From the IMG/VR virus record IMGVR_UViG_3300012923_000010, positions 1 to 34,125 of that record: 34,125 nt of DNA. The stretch is one strand, 5' to 3'. Both the position numbers and the translations under genes were made by a program. Of this stretch, positions 15,261 through 21,994 are shown piece by piece (the first letter of the stretch is position 1; each line of letters starts with the position of its first letter). This DNA comes from a virus. The notes under the pieces were generated by a model. The model had not been told where the DNA came from and searched no databases. It saw only the letters and a list, made by a program, of their open reading frames with translations.

Positions 15261-16232
15261 TCACGTGGCGTAGACCTTCGCACCACGCAGTCGTAACCTG
15301 AGCCGCTCTCCTACTCCCACCGGGCCTCTGAGCGCTGCCGCCGCAGGCATCAAGAGCATCGGCGCGTAGTACCACCAGCAGAGTGGCGCAAGCGCCACGG
15401 CGGCCACCAGAACCAGCGCTCCGGCAAGCTCACGTGGTAGCCGACGCGTTGCGAGGATGACCGCTGGCACACCCATGAGCGGCAGGGCGGTCAGAAATCC
15501 CCGCGCGGCACCATGGTAGCCAAAGAGGCCGGCCACCCGCAGAAGGTCGATCCCGAGTCCAACGTTGCCATGGATACGCACGCCAGGGCCCAGGACGCGC
15601 AGGGCGGCGCCCCACTGCTGGAAGGCCCCAGGACCCACCGCGAGCGCCGAAAGGCCCAGGACCGCGGCTCCGGCGGCCATGCCTACCAGCGTGGAGCGAT
15701 CCCGGCGCGCGAGGACTGCCCAGCAGGGGTAGACCTTCAAGGCCGCCCCTATCCCGGCCCATGTGGCGCTACCGCTCAGGGAGAGGGCGCAGAGCGCCCA
15801 CACGAGCATATTGGCGTTGCCGAAGGACATCGAGATTGACGTGCCGGGGGCGAGCTCCACGAGCGCACCGGCAGCCAGCACGTTCACCAAGCTCATCTCG
15901 CGGCCAGAGAGCCGGACCAGCGCGAAGGCGTAGACCCAGAAGGCCACGAGGAGAAGCGCGTACCAGCCGGCCTGGAAGGCGGTACTCCCTAAGGCGGCGA
16001 GAGGAGCCAAGGCGACGGCCAGCGGGGGCGGGTACAAGTAGCAGGATGGCGGGCGATCGGGGTCAGGCCGGCAGTCGGCGTAGAGCGGGCGCCCCGCCAG
16101 GACATTCTCCGCAGCATCCCGATAGACTACCCAGTCCATGTTTGTCTCGGTGCGGCGAGCGTGGAGCGGCAACCACACTGCTACCTGGACGACCAGGATG
16201 ACGGCCCCGACAATGGCGAGGGCGCGAGTCAC
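15261..16232 (-). CDS. GT87 (DUF2029) type membrane glycosyltransferase
   Basis: A 323-residue integral membrane protein. It starts at GTG 16232 in a GTGA overlap. Family hallmarks are visible: DWVVYRDAAENVLAGRPLY (33-51, with the catalytic-type Asp33), YLYPPPLAVALAPLA (65-79) and LKVYPCWAVL near residue 160. About 8-9 hydrophobic segments follow, including VILVVQVAVW near the N-terminus and LVLVAAVALAPLCWWYYAP near the C-terminus. GT87 enzymes use polyprenyl-phosphate sugars to mannosylate lipids or polymers on the outer face of the membrane. In a phage it may alter the host surface and block re-infection. The catalytic role is inferred from family; the phage role is speculation. Confidence 0.8.
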   Translation of the reverse strand: MTRALAIVGAVILVVQVAVWLPLHARRTETNMDWVVYRDAAENVLAGRPLYADCRPDPDRPPSCYLYPPPLAVALAPLAALGSTAFQAGWYALLLVAFWVYAFALVRLSGREMSLVNVLAAGALVELAPGTSISMSFGNANMLVWALCALSLSGSATWAGIGAALKVYPCWAVLARRDRSTLVGMAAGAAVLGLSALAVGPGAFQQWGAALRVLGPGVRIHGNVGLGIDLLRVAGLFGYHGAARGFLTALPLMGVPAVILATRRLPRELAGALVLVAAVALAPLCWWYYAPMLLMPAAAALRGPVGVGERLRLRLRGAKVYAT

Positions 16233-16624
16233 GCAGCCACCCTGCCGTAACGCCAGCCGTTCGCGACCCGCTTGGCGGCGAACTTCGGCGCCGGACCGAA
16301 GCGCGGCTTGCGGTTGAACCTGAACCAGTTGAGCTTGAAGAACGTGAGCAACCATCGCCAGTTGACGCGGCCAGGATCGAGGAACAGACGCTCATCCAGG
16401 TCAATGGCATCCACGAAGAACCCAGGCGCTGGCCCACCATGCCAAGTCTCGGCGCCCCGGCTCGGAACTGGGATCGCCTGATGGGAGCAATAGGCCACGA
16501 GTCGCCGAGCCGCAATGTGCTCATTCGGGTACTCGCGTATGACCTCGGGCCGCCGACCGCACGTCCCGCAGCGCACGGCGCGGCGGAACTGGTCCATCCA
16601 ATCGGAGATCGTTGGACCGTTCAT
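16229..16624 (-). CDS. Hypothetical protein upstream of the glycosyltransferase
   Basis: A 131-residue protein starting at ATG 16624 (ATGA overlap) and ending in a GTGA overlap with the glycosyltransferase. It has an N-terminal CGTCGRRPEVI segment (one CxxC pair) and an aromatic, basic C-terminal half (FFKLNWFRFNRKPRFGP, then ANGWRYGRV). The FVDAIDLDERLFLDPGRVNW stretch is suggestive of a folded domain, but I do not recognise it. Tight coupling suggests it works with, or is at least co-expressed with, the glycosyltransferase. Confidence 0.6.
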   Translation of the reverse strand: MNGPTISDWMDQFRRAVRCGTCGRRPEVIREYPNEHIAARRLVAYCSHQAIPVPSRGAETWHGGPAPGFFVDAIDLDERLFLDPGRVNWRWLLTFFKLNWFRFNRKPRFGPAPKFAAKRVANGWRYGRVAA

Positions 16625-17121
16625 ACCGACCTCGGCCTGACCACGATCTCCGCCCCGTAACCCACGATGGCTGCAGTCACCACCGGGCTCGGCTGCCGCC
16701 TCATGACGATCTGGGTGGCTCCGTTGAGTAGTTCCTTCATCACGGCGCCGCTCAAGGCAGTTCCGTTCATCTGCTGGAACGGCCGGCGTAGGTGGGCGAA
16801 CTCGATGCTTTGATCCCGTGGGTCCTGCACCACGAATCCCTGGATCTCCTTGCGCCCGACGTCGTCCGCCATGCCTTCTATGAAAGCCACCCGAGACTCA
16901 CAGTTCGACACGAGGTGGTCCACAAGCTCGCGGGTGTATCGGGCGTCGAGTAGCCGATGCTTGGGACAGGGGGGCTCGTTCACCTCGGCCTTCATGCACA
17001 CCTCGCAGCTCCGAATTGACTTGTCTTGCAGCCCCACCAGGACGGTGCGCCAGCAAGAGGCGTAGACGAAACGTCGGTCGACGAAGGCACAGGGTTGGAC
17101 GTTCACGAGGGGGGCGGTCAT
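16621..17121 (-). CDS. Hypothetical protein with a Cys/His cluster
   Basis: A 166-residue protein starting at ATG 17121 (ATGA overlap with the 43-residue gene). Residues about 40-57 contain SCEVCMKAEVNEPPCPKHR, a C-x2-C-x8-C-x2-H pattern that could bind zinc. It also has LVDHLVSNCESRVAFIEGMADD and a C-terminal PVVTAAIVGYGAEIVVRPRS. No family was recognised. It lies in the accessory block between the methyltransferases and the glycosyltransferase. Confidence 0.6.
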   Translation of the reverse strand: MTAPLVNVQPCAFVDRRFVYASCWRTVLVGLQDKSIRSCEVCMKAEVNEPPCPKHRLLDARYTRELVDHLVSNCESRVAFIEGMADDVGRKEIQGFVVQDPRDQSIEFAHLRRPFQQMNGTALSGAVMKELLNGATQIVMRRQPSPVVTAAIVGYGAEIVVRPRSV

Positions 17122-17249
17122 TTTGTGCCTTTCAACCAATATTCTGCACCGTTTCTCAGCCGGAGACACCAGTGGCATTTCTGGCACTGCTTCGGGCAGA
17201 CCGGATCCGGCATCTCGGGGACTGCCGGCGCGAACCCTGGACGCGTCAT
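17118..17249 (-). CDS. Small Cys-rich protein, 43 residues
   Basis: Starts at ATG 17249 (MTRPGFAPAVPEMPDP) and ends in an ATGA overlap. It carries CPKQCQKCHWC, four cysteines within 11 residues, suggesting a structural zinc or redox cluster, followed by LRNGAEYWLKG. Translation could begin further upstream, but the extension is charged and poorly supported. Function unknown. Confidence 0.55.
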   Translation of the reverse strand: MTRPGFAPAVPEMPDPVCPKQCQKCHWCLRLRNGAEYWLKGTK

Positions 17250-17263
17250 CTTGCGCCGGGCCT

Positions 17264-17452
17264 TCACTTCCTCCCGCCCGTCTTCGGCCGGGCCTTGACC
17301 CCCGCCAGCCACGCCTCAGCTTCCGCTACCCGCTTGGCCTTCCGGGCTGCTGACTGAGCCATGGCGAGCCTGTATCCGGCCTCCCACGTCGGAGTTTTCT
17401 TGGCCCGCGCGTCGGCGACGTTGGCTTCGATCTTGGAGCGGAAGGCGGTCAC
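17264..17452 (-). CDS. Small basic helical protein, 62 residues
   Basis: Starts at GTG 17452 in a GTGA overlap with the preceding stop. The sequence FRSKIEANVADARAKKTP, then AMAQSAARKAKRVAEAEAWL, then KARPKTGGRK is Ala/Lys/Arg-rich and mostly helical, without cysteines. It may bind nucleic acid through its charge. No family was recognised. Its longer upstream open frame belongs to the neighbour's coding region. Confidence 0.55.
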   Translation of the reverse strand: MTAFRSKIEANVADARAKKTPTWEAGYRLAMAQSAARKAKRVAEAEAWLAGVKARPKTGGRK

Positions 17453-17739
17453 TTCACCCGCTCCAGCGTCTTCGGGCGCGCCGTCTCGCGTGTCTCGGCG
17501 GCGGGAGGGATGAGGACGCGATGGAGATGCCCCGAGGCTACCGTGTGAGCGCAGACCCAAAGGTCCCGGTCGTCGCAGTTGGTTGACCGCGGGAAGCCGG
17601 GGCCGCACTGGGCGACGGCCTTTCGCATGAGCATGAATCGGCAGCCTCGGCGCCTGCAGACACCGCACGGGCGCATCTCGACCAAGTCCCCCGCACGCAG
17701 CGACTCGAACGAGGTGACCAACTCAAGCTCCTCAGCCAT
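17449..17739 (-). CDS. Cys-rich hypothetical protein, 96 residues
   Basis: Starts at ATG 17739 with CGGGAG about 8 nt upstream. It has DLVEMRPCGVCRRRGCRFMLMRK (19-41, C-x2-C-x4-C), then CGPGFPRSTNC and LWVCAHTVASGHLH: in all six Cys and two His that could form two zinc sites. The N-terminal half suggests a small beta barrel (LRAGDLVEMRP). Function unknown; one of many small Cys-rich early proteins here. Confidence 0.65.
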   Translation of the reverse strand: MAEELELVTSFESLRAGDLVEMRPCGVCRRRGCRFMLMRKAVAQCGPGFPRSTNCDDRDLWVCAHTVASGHLHRVLIPPAAETRETARPKTLERVK

Positions 17740-17820
17740 CTACCGGTCTCCCGTAGCAAAGAGAGCGACAACGAGAATGAAGGCAAGGGGAAGCTTGAGG
17801 GGGGAGATTGCGAAGGTCAG
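17740..17820 (-). CDS. Possible 26-residue membrane peptide with a CTG start
   Basis: In the gap after the cytosine methyltransferase an open frame begins at CTG 17820, overlapping the methyltransferase stop as CTGA, with GGAG 8 nt upstream. It ends with a TAG abutting the next ATG. The predicted peptide is one hydrophobic helix with a Pro/Lys start and charged end (ISPLKLPLAFILVVALFATG). No ATG or GTG is available in this frame. The overlap logic and hydrophobicity argue for it, the non-standard start against. Confidence 0.35.
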   Translation of the reverse strand: MTFAISPLKLPLAFILVVALFATGDR

Positions 17821-18920
17821 GCGGCACGCTCCGCCGACGCGCGCCGGGCCCGAGCCGTCAGGGTTTCGAGGGCGAACGCCGCTTGTTGCCAGACGACGGC
17901 GTTGCCGAGGCATCGGAGACGGTTCGCGCGGTCTCGGCCGCCCGCAATTCCGCCTGAACCCCGGCCGATTCCCGTTCCACGACCGTCCACTCCAACGGGA
18001 AACCTTGGAGCCACTCGACCCATGTCGGGTTCAAGCTCCCAACCGGGGTGCCCTGCGCCGCGATGGCGTCCTCCAGGTTCCGCTTCCCCTTGTCGAGCCT
18101 GCGCTGTCCCGCGACCTGCGACGGCATCCCGCGACGCGGGTCCCCGTTCCGCGCCATTGGTGTCGGCCACAGTGTTTGCAGCGGCGGCGGATTCGGATGG
18201 TGACTGTGATAGACGTGCCGCACTCGCACTATCGCGTCGGTCAGCGATGTTCCCGCGTGCGTCTTCGAGCCCTCCTTCAGCGTCCCGCCCGCCCTCGCCT
18301 TCGTCGGCGTCACCAGTCCCCCGTGCGTCCCCAGGCTGGCCGAAGGCGTGGGCCAGAGTCCACGACTCGCCATGCTCTCCAGGCTGAGCCTCTCCAGGCC
18401 CACCCGCCCCGCCGAGCCGCCCTTGTTGCTCCCGTAGGTCTGCGCGCTGGGCGTAGGCAAGAATGAAGATTCGAGCTCGGAGATGGGGAGCCCCGACGTC
18501 GGCCGCTCGAAGCACGTCCCATTCCGCATCGAACCCGAGCGAGGCCAAATCCCCGAGAACGCGATCGAGCCCTCGAACAGTGAGCGCTGCGACGTTTTCC
18601 ACGAAGACGAAACGGGGTCGAAGGACGCGAATGATCCGAGCGAACTCGGACCAGAGCCCGGACTTTTCTCCGTCGATACCGACACGCTTTCCAGCGTTGG
18701 AGATGTCCTGGCAGGGAAAGCCGCCGCAGATGATGTCGGGTCGCTTGGCTCGCTCATCAATCTCCCTCACGTCGTTGAAGCAGCGAACGCCTGGCCAGTG
18801 TTTCGCGAGCACTGCCCGCGCATACGGATCGCTCTCGGCCTGCCAGATGACCTCGTGCCCGAACGCTTCAAGCGCGAGGTCGAGCCCCCCAATCCCCGAG
18901 AAGAGAGAGCCAACCCTCAC
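17817..18920 (-). CDS. C5-cytosine DNA methyltransferase
   Basis: A 367-residue enzyme that transfers methyl groups from S-adenosylmethionine to C5 of cytosine. Motif I is FSGIGGLDLALE (7-18), motif IV GGFPCQDIS (66-74, catalytic Cys70), motif VI ENV (108-110), the motif VIII-type HLRARIFILA (147-156), and motif X LRCLGNAVV (335-343). The target-recognition region (about 160-310) is Gly/Ala/Glu-rich and low complexity, because the same DNA also encodes another long frame (17858-18760). The start is GTG 18920 (GTGA overlap). It probably protects phage DNA from host restriction together with the second methyltransferase. Confidence 0.88.
   Translation of the reverse strand: MRVGSLFSGIGGLDLALEAFGHEVIWQAESDPYARAVLAKHWPGVRCFNDVREIDERAKRPDIICGGFPCQDISNAGKRVGIDGEKSGLWSEFARIIRVLRPRFVFVENVAALTVRGLDRVLGDLASLGFDAEWDVLRAADVGAPHLRARIFILAYAQRADLREQQGRLGGAGGPGEAQPGEHGESWTLAHAFGQPGDARGTGDADEGEGGRDAEGGLEDARGNIADRRDSASAARLSQSPSESAAAANTVADTNGAERGPASRDAVAGRGTAQARQGEAEPGGRHRGAGHPGWELEPDMGRVAPRFPVGVDGRGTGIGRGSGGIAGGRDRANRLRCLGNAVVWQQAAFALETLTARARRASAERAA
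17858..18760 (-). CDS. Overlapping protein encoded inside the cytosine methyltransferase gene
   Basis: A 300-codon frame lying wholly inside the methyltransferase gene, same strand, shifted. It resembles a recurrent phage protein family with WPTPSA/WPTPMA repeats, here SFLPTPSAQTYGSNKGG, GLWPTPSASLGTHGG and LWPTPMARNGDP, and ends with LNPTWVEWLQGFPLEWT. The last segment is encoded by the same bases as EPDMGRVAPRFPV in the methyltransferase. Codon third positions favour this frame: in a 78-bp sample around 18380-18440, 24 of 26 codons end in G/C, against 15 of 25 in the methyltransferase frame. Start ATG 18760 (or the next ATG). Function unknown. Confidence 0.6.
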   Translation of the reverse strand: MMSEPSDPTSSAAAFPARTSPTLESVSVSTEKSPGSGPSSLGSFASFDPVSSSWKTSQRSLFEGSIAFSGIWPRSGSMRNGTCFERPTSGLPISELESSFLPTPSAQTYGSNKGGSAGRVGLERLSLESMASRGLWPTPSASLGTHGGLVTPTKARAGGTLKEGSKTHAGTSLTDAIVRVRHVYHSHHPNPPPLQTLWPTPMARNGDPRRGMPSQVAGQRRLDKGKRNLEDAIAAQGTPVGSLNPTWVEWLQGFPLEWTVVERESAGVQAELRAAETARTVSDASATPSSGNKRRSPSKP

Positions 18921-19309
18921 GCTGCCACCTCCCCTTCCCCCACACCCACAGGGAGCCGCGCGGCGGCCCTGACGCTGGCCCGATACCTGGCGTGGCTCTG
19001 CCGTCTGCATGCCTTGCAGAGCCGCGTCTCCCTGCGCTTGCCGCCCTCCACGACGACCTGCAGGCCGAGGTTGGCGCCCTCGTAGGGGTGTCCAACGGGG
19101 CAGCACGACTCCCGCCGGCGCCAGCCGATGCCCTTGCCGCTCTTCTTCTTGCGGATGCGAGCGCAGAAGACGCAGTAGCGCATGGTGTAGACCTTCCCCC
19201 GGCGGTCGTCCCGGGTGTTCTGACGGAGGCCGGTGAGCAGGTGGCCTCGCAGGCACAGACGGGTGAGGCGGCGCCATCCACGGCCGGCGCCGAGATACTG
19301 GCCCTTCAC
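18917..19309 (-). CDS. Zn-binding protein with two C-GH...CxxC repeats
   Basis: A 130-residue protein starting at GTG 19309 (GTGA overlap) and ending in another GTGA overlap with the cytosine methyltransferase. It holds two copies of a motif: CLRGHLLTG...YCVFCARIRKK and CPVGHPYEGAN...RLCKACRRQSHARY. Both have the order C-x2-G-H, about 20-30 residues, then C-x2-C followed by basic residues. The single-copy protein at 33636-33839 shares it. The motif resembles small HNH-nuclease or zinc-ribbon phage proteins. Enzyme activity cannot be claimed. Confidence 0.6.
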   Translation of the reverse strand: MKGQYLGAGRGWRRLTRLCLRGHLLTGLRQNTRDDRRGKVYTMRYCVFCARIRKKKSGKGIGWRRRESCCPVGHPYEGANLGLQVVVEGGKRRETRLCKACRRQSHARYRASVRAAARLPVGVGEGEVAA

Positions 19310-19476
19310 CGCGCCCTCCTCGGCAATCGCCACAGCAATTCTCCGACAGGGGTAAGCCGCCTCGCGCTTGCGAGGCTTACCGCAAGAATCGTGGGACCTA
19401 CCCAGCCGGCCGGGCCCATGGCGCGGAGGCAGAGCATTGCGGCGTGCTTGCGGGAACGGAAGACGATCCACGTCAC
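19306..19476 (-). CDS. Hypothetical 56-residue basic protein
   Basis: Starts at GTG 19476 and ends in a GTGA overlap, coupled on both sides. The sequence TWIVFRSRKHAAMLCLRAMG, then GWVGPTILAVSLASARRLTP, ends LLWRLPRRAR. It is basic with a mildly hydrophobic middle. No family was recognised. The bracketed stop/start overlaps are the main reason to accept it. Confidence 0.5.
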   Translation of the reverse strand: MTWIVFRSRKHAAMLCLRAMGPAGWVGPTILAVSLASARRLTPVGELLWRLPRRAR

Positions 19477-20252
19477 AGCGCGAGACTCCCCTGTGTGTCT
19501 TCGATGAACCCGTCGGGCAGTTGCTTCTCGCCCTGCAGGCGGCGCAGCGCCTTCGCGTGCTCCACGGGATCTTTCTCGTAGCCGATTGAGTGGCGGCCGA
19601 GGCGCGTCGCTGCGAGCAACGTCGTACCCGAGCCCGCGAAGGCGTCGAGGATCGTCTCCCCTGGATCGGTGAAGTCGCGGACCAGCGCCTCCATGAGCGC
19701 GACGGGCTTCTGCGTCGTGTGCATGCGCTCGTCGAGCCCGGAATGGTCCCGGTCGAGCGCAGTGGCAAATGAGTAGAGGCCGGCCTTTCCACCGCCGTTC
19801 CATCGTTTCCGCCCCTTAGGGTGAAACACGAGAATTGCCTCACCCCAGACGGCGGGCCGATCTCCCGTGAACTGGGGCGTCCCGCCGAGTTTCTCCCATG
19901 CGCATGTGCGGATGTATTCAAGGCCGCCCGTCGACACGCAGGCACCGCGCCACAGATGCGCGCTCTCAAGGTCGCAGAAGACAAGAACCCAGCGTCGCGC
20001 AAGTCTCGCGAACTGATCGGCCGCCGCTTCCATTTCGTCCGTCGTGATCGGGGCGAACCCAAGATCGGCTATTACCTTCACATCTCCTGACTTCCATGCG
20101 CGGCCGGCCGTCTTCGTCGCCGAGCGCCGCGACTTCGAGTGCACGTGCTCCGAGTACGGCGGATCAGAAATGACCACATCGACCGACCGCGCGAGCAGCG
20201 ACGGCATCCCATCGGGACCAAGACAATCGGCGTTGATGAGCTCGAAGCTCAC
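19473..20252 (-). CDS. Site-specific DNA methyltransferase (N4-cytosine/N6-adenine class, beta arrangement)
   Basis: A 259-residue enzyme with motif IV DPPY (30-33) before motif I FAGSGT (205-210), the order of the beta class. HTTQKPVALMEAL (178-190), typical of these enzymes, precedes motif I. The start is GTG 20252 in a GTGA overlap. DPPY is compatible with N6-adenine or N4-cytosine methylation; the sequence specificity cannot be read. Together with the C5 methyltransferase it suggests heavy modification of phage DNA. No cognate restriction enzyme gene is visible, so it is likely an orphan. Confidence 0.88.
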   Translation of the reverse strand: MSFELINADCLGPDGMPSLLARSVDVVISDPPYSEHVHSKSRRSATKTAGRAWKSGDVKVIADLGFAPITTDEMEAAADQFARLARRWVLVFCDLESAHLWRGACVSTGGLEYIRTCAWEKLGGTPQFTGDRPAVWGEAILVFHPKGRKRWNGGGKAGLYSFATALDRDHSGLDERMHTTQKPVALMEALVRDFTDPGETILDAFAGSGTTLLAATRLGRHSIGYEKDPVEHAKALRRLQGEKQLPDGFIEDTQGSLAL

Positions 20253-20467
20253 TCCCCTCCCGCCTCTCCATCGATCCTCTCCACCTCCGCCATCGCCGCA
20301 GCCATGAGGCTGATGAGGACGGGCCTACTGCGGCCTTCGACCTCGGGGAAGTGATCGAAGCTGGCGCTCCGTCGAGCCGCGCGCACGTCTCGCCAGATGA
20401 GAGCCTCTCGATTGGACGCGGCTATCTCCTCTCGGCTGGCGATCGTGCGGCGGTCGGCTTCGCGCAT
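20249..20467 (-). CDS. Hypothetical 72-residue protein
   Basis: Starts at ATG 20467 (TAATG overlap) and ends in a GTGA overlap with the methyltransferase. It is helical and charged (TIASREEIAASNREALIWRD, then VLISLMAAAMAEVERID). No cysteines or recognisable motif. Its role may relate to the downstream methyltransferase only through co-expression. Confidence 0.6.
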   Translation of the reverse strand: MREADRRTIASREEIAASNREALIWRDVRAARRSASFDHFPEVEGRSRPVLISLMAAAMAEVERIDGEAGGE

Positions 20468-20751
20468 TAGAACAGCGTCCTTTGCCCCTTGAGCACCGGC
20501 ACGGGCTCTGGCGTTTCATTCTGCTTGTCGAGCCGTCGCAAATCCGGGTCTGCCGCCATCGCTACATCGAGGACCGTTGGCTGTTGTGCGGCCCGACAGT
20601 CATCGCAGGGATCAAGGGTGTGGGCGTCCTTGGGCTTGCCGATGAACCGATAGCCGACGATGCGACGCCGCTCGACATGCACGTCGCATAGGTCGACCCA
20701 TGACGTAAGGCCAGTGGCGAAACGGCGGACTTCGTAGCGCTTAATTGGCAT
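20467..20751 (-). CDS. Hypothetical protein with possible zinc site, 94 residues
   Basis: Starts at ATG 20751. It begins MPIKRYEVRRFATGL, then has VDLCDVHVERRRIVGYRFIG and LDPCDDCRAAQQ. The C-x2-H plus C-x2-C pattern (C22, H25, C49, C52) could form a split zinc ribbon. The C-terminus ends KGQRTLF. Function unknown. It is coupled to its downstream neighbour by TAATG. Confidence 0.6.
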   Translation of the reverse strand: MPIKRYEVRRFATGLTSWVDLCDVHVERRRIVGYRFIGKPKDAHTLDPCDDCRAAQQPTVLDVAMAADPDLRRLDKQNETPEPVPVLKGQRTLF

Positions 20752-21044
20752 CAGTCGTCCGTCTCGGGCGGCAAGCGGCTATCTTGTGCCAGCGCGCCGC
20801 TCGCTTTCAACTCTTGATTGAGTAGATCGCCCCAATGCTCGACGTCCCCGCGTGCTCGCAGATAATTCGAGTAGACGTCGTCGGCCTTCTTGCCTTTAAC
20901 GAGCCAACCCTCGAACCCCTTCGGCGTTCTCCCCCACGCGATCATGTCGCGGGCCTTGTATTCGTCCGCCACGGTCCGAGCAATCGCCAATGCACGTTGC
21001 GCCTCGGCCAGGTTGGTTCGGTAGGACTCGATGATTCCGCTCAT
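20751..21044 (-). CDS. Hypothetical helical protein, 97 residues
   Basis: Starts at ATG 21044 in an overlap with the DUF1376 gene. The sequence is helical (SYRTNLAEAQRALAIARTVADEY, then DDVYSNYLRARGDVEHWGDLLNQEL) with an aromatic loop (WGRTPKGFEGWLVKG). Position directly after the DUF1376 protein may indicate a replication accessory role. This is not supported by any motif. Confidence 0.6.
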   Translation of the reverse strand: MSGIIESYRTNLAEAQRALAIARTVADEYKARDMIAWGRTPKGFEGWLVKGKKADDVYSNYLRARGDVEHWGDLLNQELKASGALAQDSRLPPETDD

Positions 21045-21994
21045 GTTGGACCTCCAGGCGTTGCGAGTCTCACCGCGACCGCCGCATCGGCCTCGCGGGT
21101 CTTGCGTTCGATATCTGCCAACTCGCGATTCCTCCGCTCACCCGACTCCTTACGGGCGCGGGCGTCGCGCTGCTCAAACGTCTCGGCGACCTTAGTGGGC
21201 GCGATGTCATCGGGCGCGGAATCGGGATCCTCCCATCGCCGCTCCGCCAGGAAAGTCTCGAACGTCGGGCGAAACCGCGCCTCGCCCGTATATGGGTGGC
21301 GCTTGAGCATTCCGTCGTCGAAGCGTGCGGCGATTGCCTGCTCCAGAGCAATCTCGCCACCTTCGACGGTTTCGGCGATCGCCTGCCAGAGGCACGCGGC
21401 CTTACCCTTCGCGTTCCCATTTGGGTAGCGCTCGAAGACCCGCAGGAAGGGGACCGTGGCATCCCAAGGCATAGGCATCCTGGCTGCCCGGAACGGGGCA
21501 ACCCCGGCACCGTTTATGCTATGCGCGTGCGCGCGATCCGGAACAGAGACAGATCCAAGAGGTGACGGGGGGGGATCCGGATCCTTTGAAGGTGAAGGTG
21601 ACGGTTCGCGTTTTGTTGGCCCGTCTGCATTCGTTCTGTTCGCGTTCTGTTCGTCCTTTGCACGCCTTCTGTTCGCCCCGCTCTTCGTTCCAGCGTCCGA
21701 CTTGCGGCGCTTTTTCTCAAGAGCTGCGTCTAGTTCCCGCATCAAACGCAGTTGCGTAACCATGCCCGCAGATACCTCGAAGAATCGCCCGATCGAGCCC
21801 CACACGGCTGCCCACCTGGCGGGGTCCACCTTCGCAACCCACGCGAGTCGGTCGAACAGAACGGGAACACGAGTCCTCCACATCGTGAACAGAATCAGGA
21901 GATATGCTCCGTGCTCCTCGGCCGTCAGGTCCTGCGTGTCGGCGAGGTAATCCCCGATGTAGATCGGGATGAAGATGTCGACCTTGCCCGCCAC
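21041..21994 (-). CDS. DUF1376-domain replication-type protein
   Basis: A 317-residue protein. Residues 1-90 match the DUF1376 domain found in phage replication regions: IPIYIGDYLADTQDLTAEEHGAYLLILFTM (10-39), then DRLAWVAKVDPARW. A disordered, charged linker (about 95-165) follows. A C-terminal helical region with KAACLWQAIAETVEGGEIALEQAI then resembles the second part of such replication proteins. The start is GTG 21994, abutting the stop of the DnaA-like gene. Proteins of this type often stand next to helicase loaders. No helicase is visible here. Confidence 0.75.
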   Translation of the reverse strand: MAGKVDIFIPIYIGDYLADTQDLTAEEHGAYLLILFTMWRTRVPVLFDRLAWVAKVDPARWAAVWGSIGRFFEVSAGMVTQLRLMRELDAALEKKRRKSDAGTKSGANRRRAKDEQNANRTNADGPTKREPSPSPSKDPDPPPSPLGSVSVPDRAHAHSINGAGVAPFRAARMPMPWDATVPFLRVFERYPNGNAKGKAACLWQAIAETVEGGEIALEQAIAARFDDGMLKRHPYTGEARFRPTFETFLAERRWEDPDSAPDDIAPTKVAETFEQRDARARKESGERRNRELADIERKTREADAAVAVRLATPGGPT

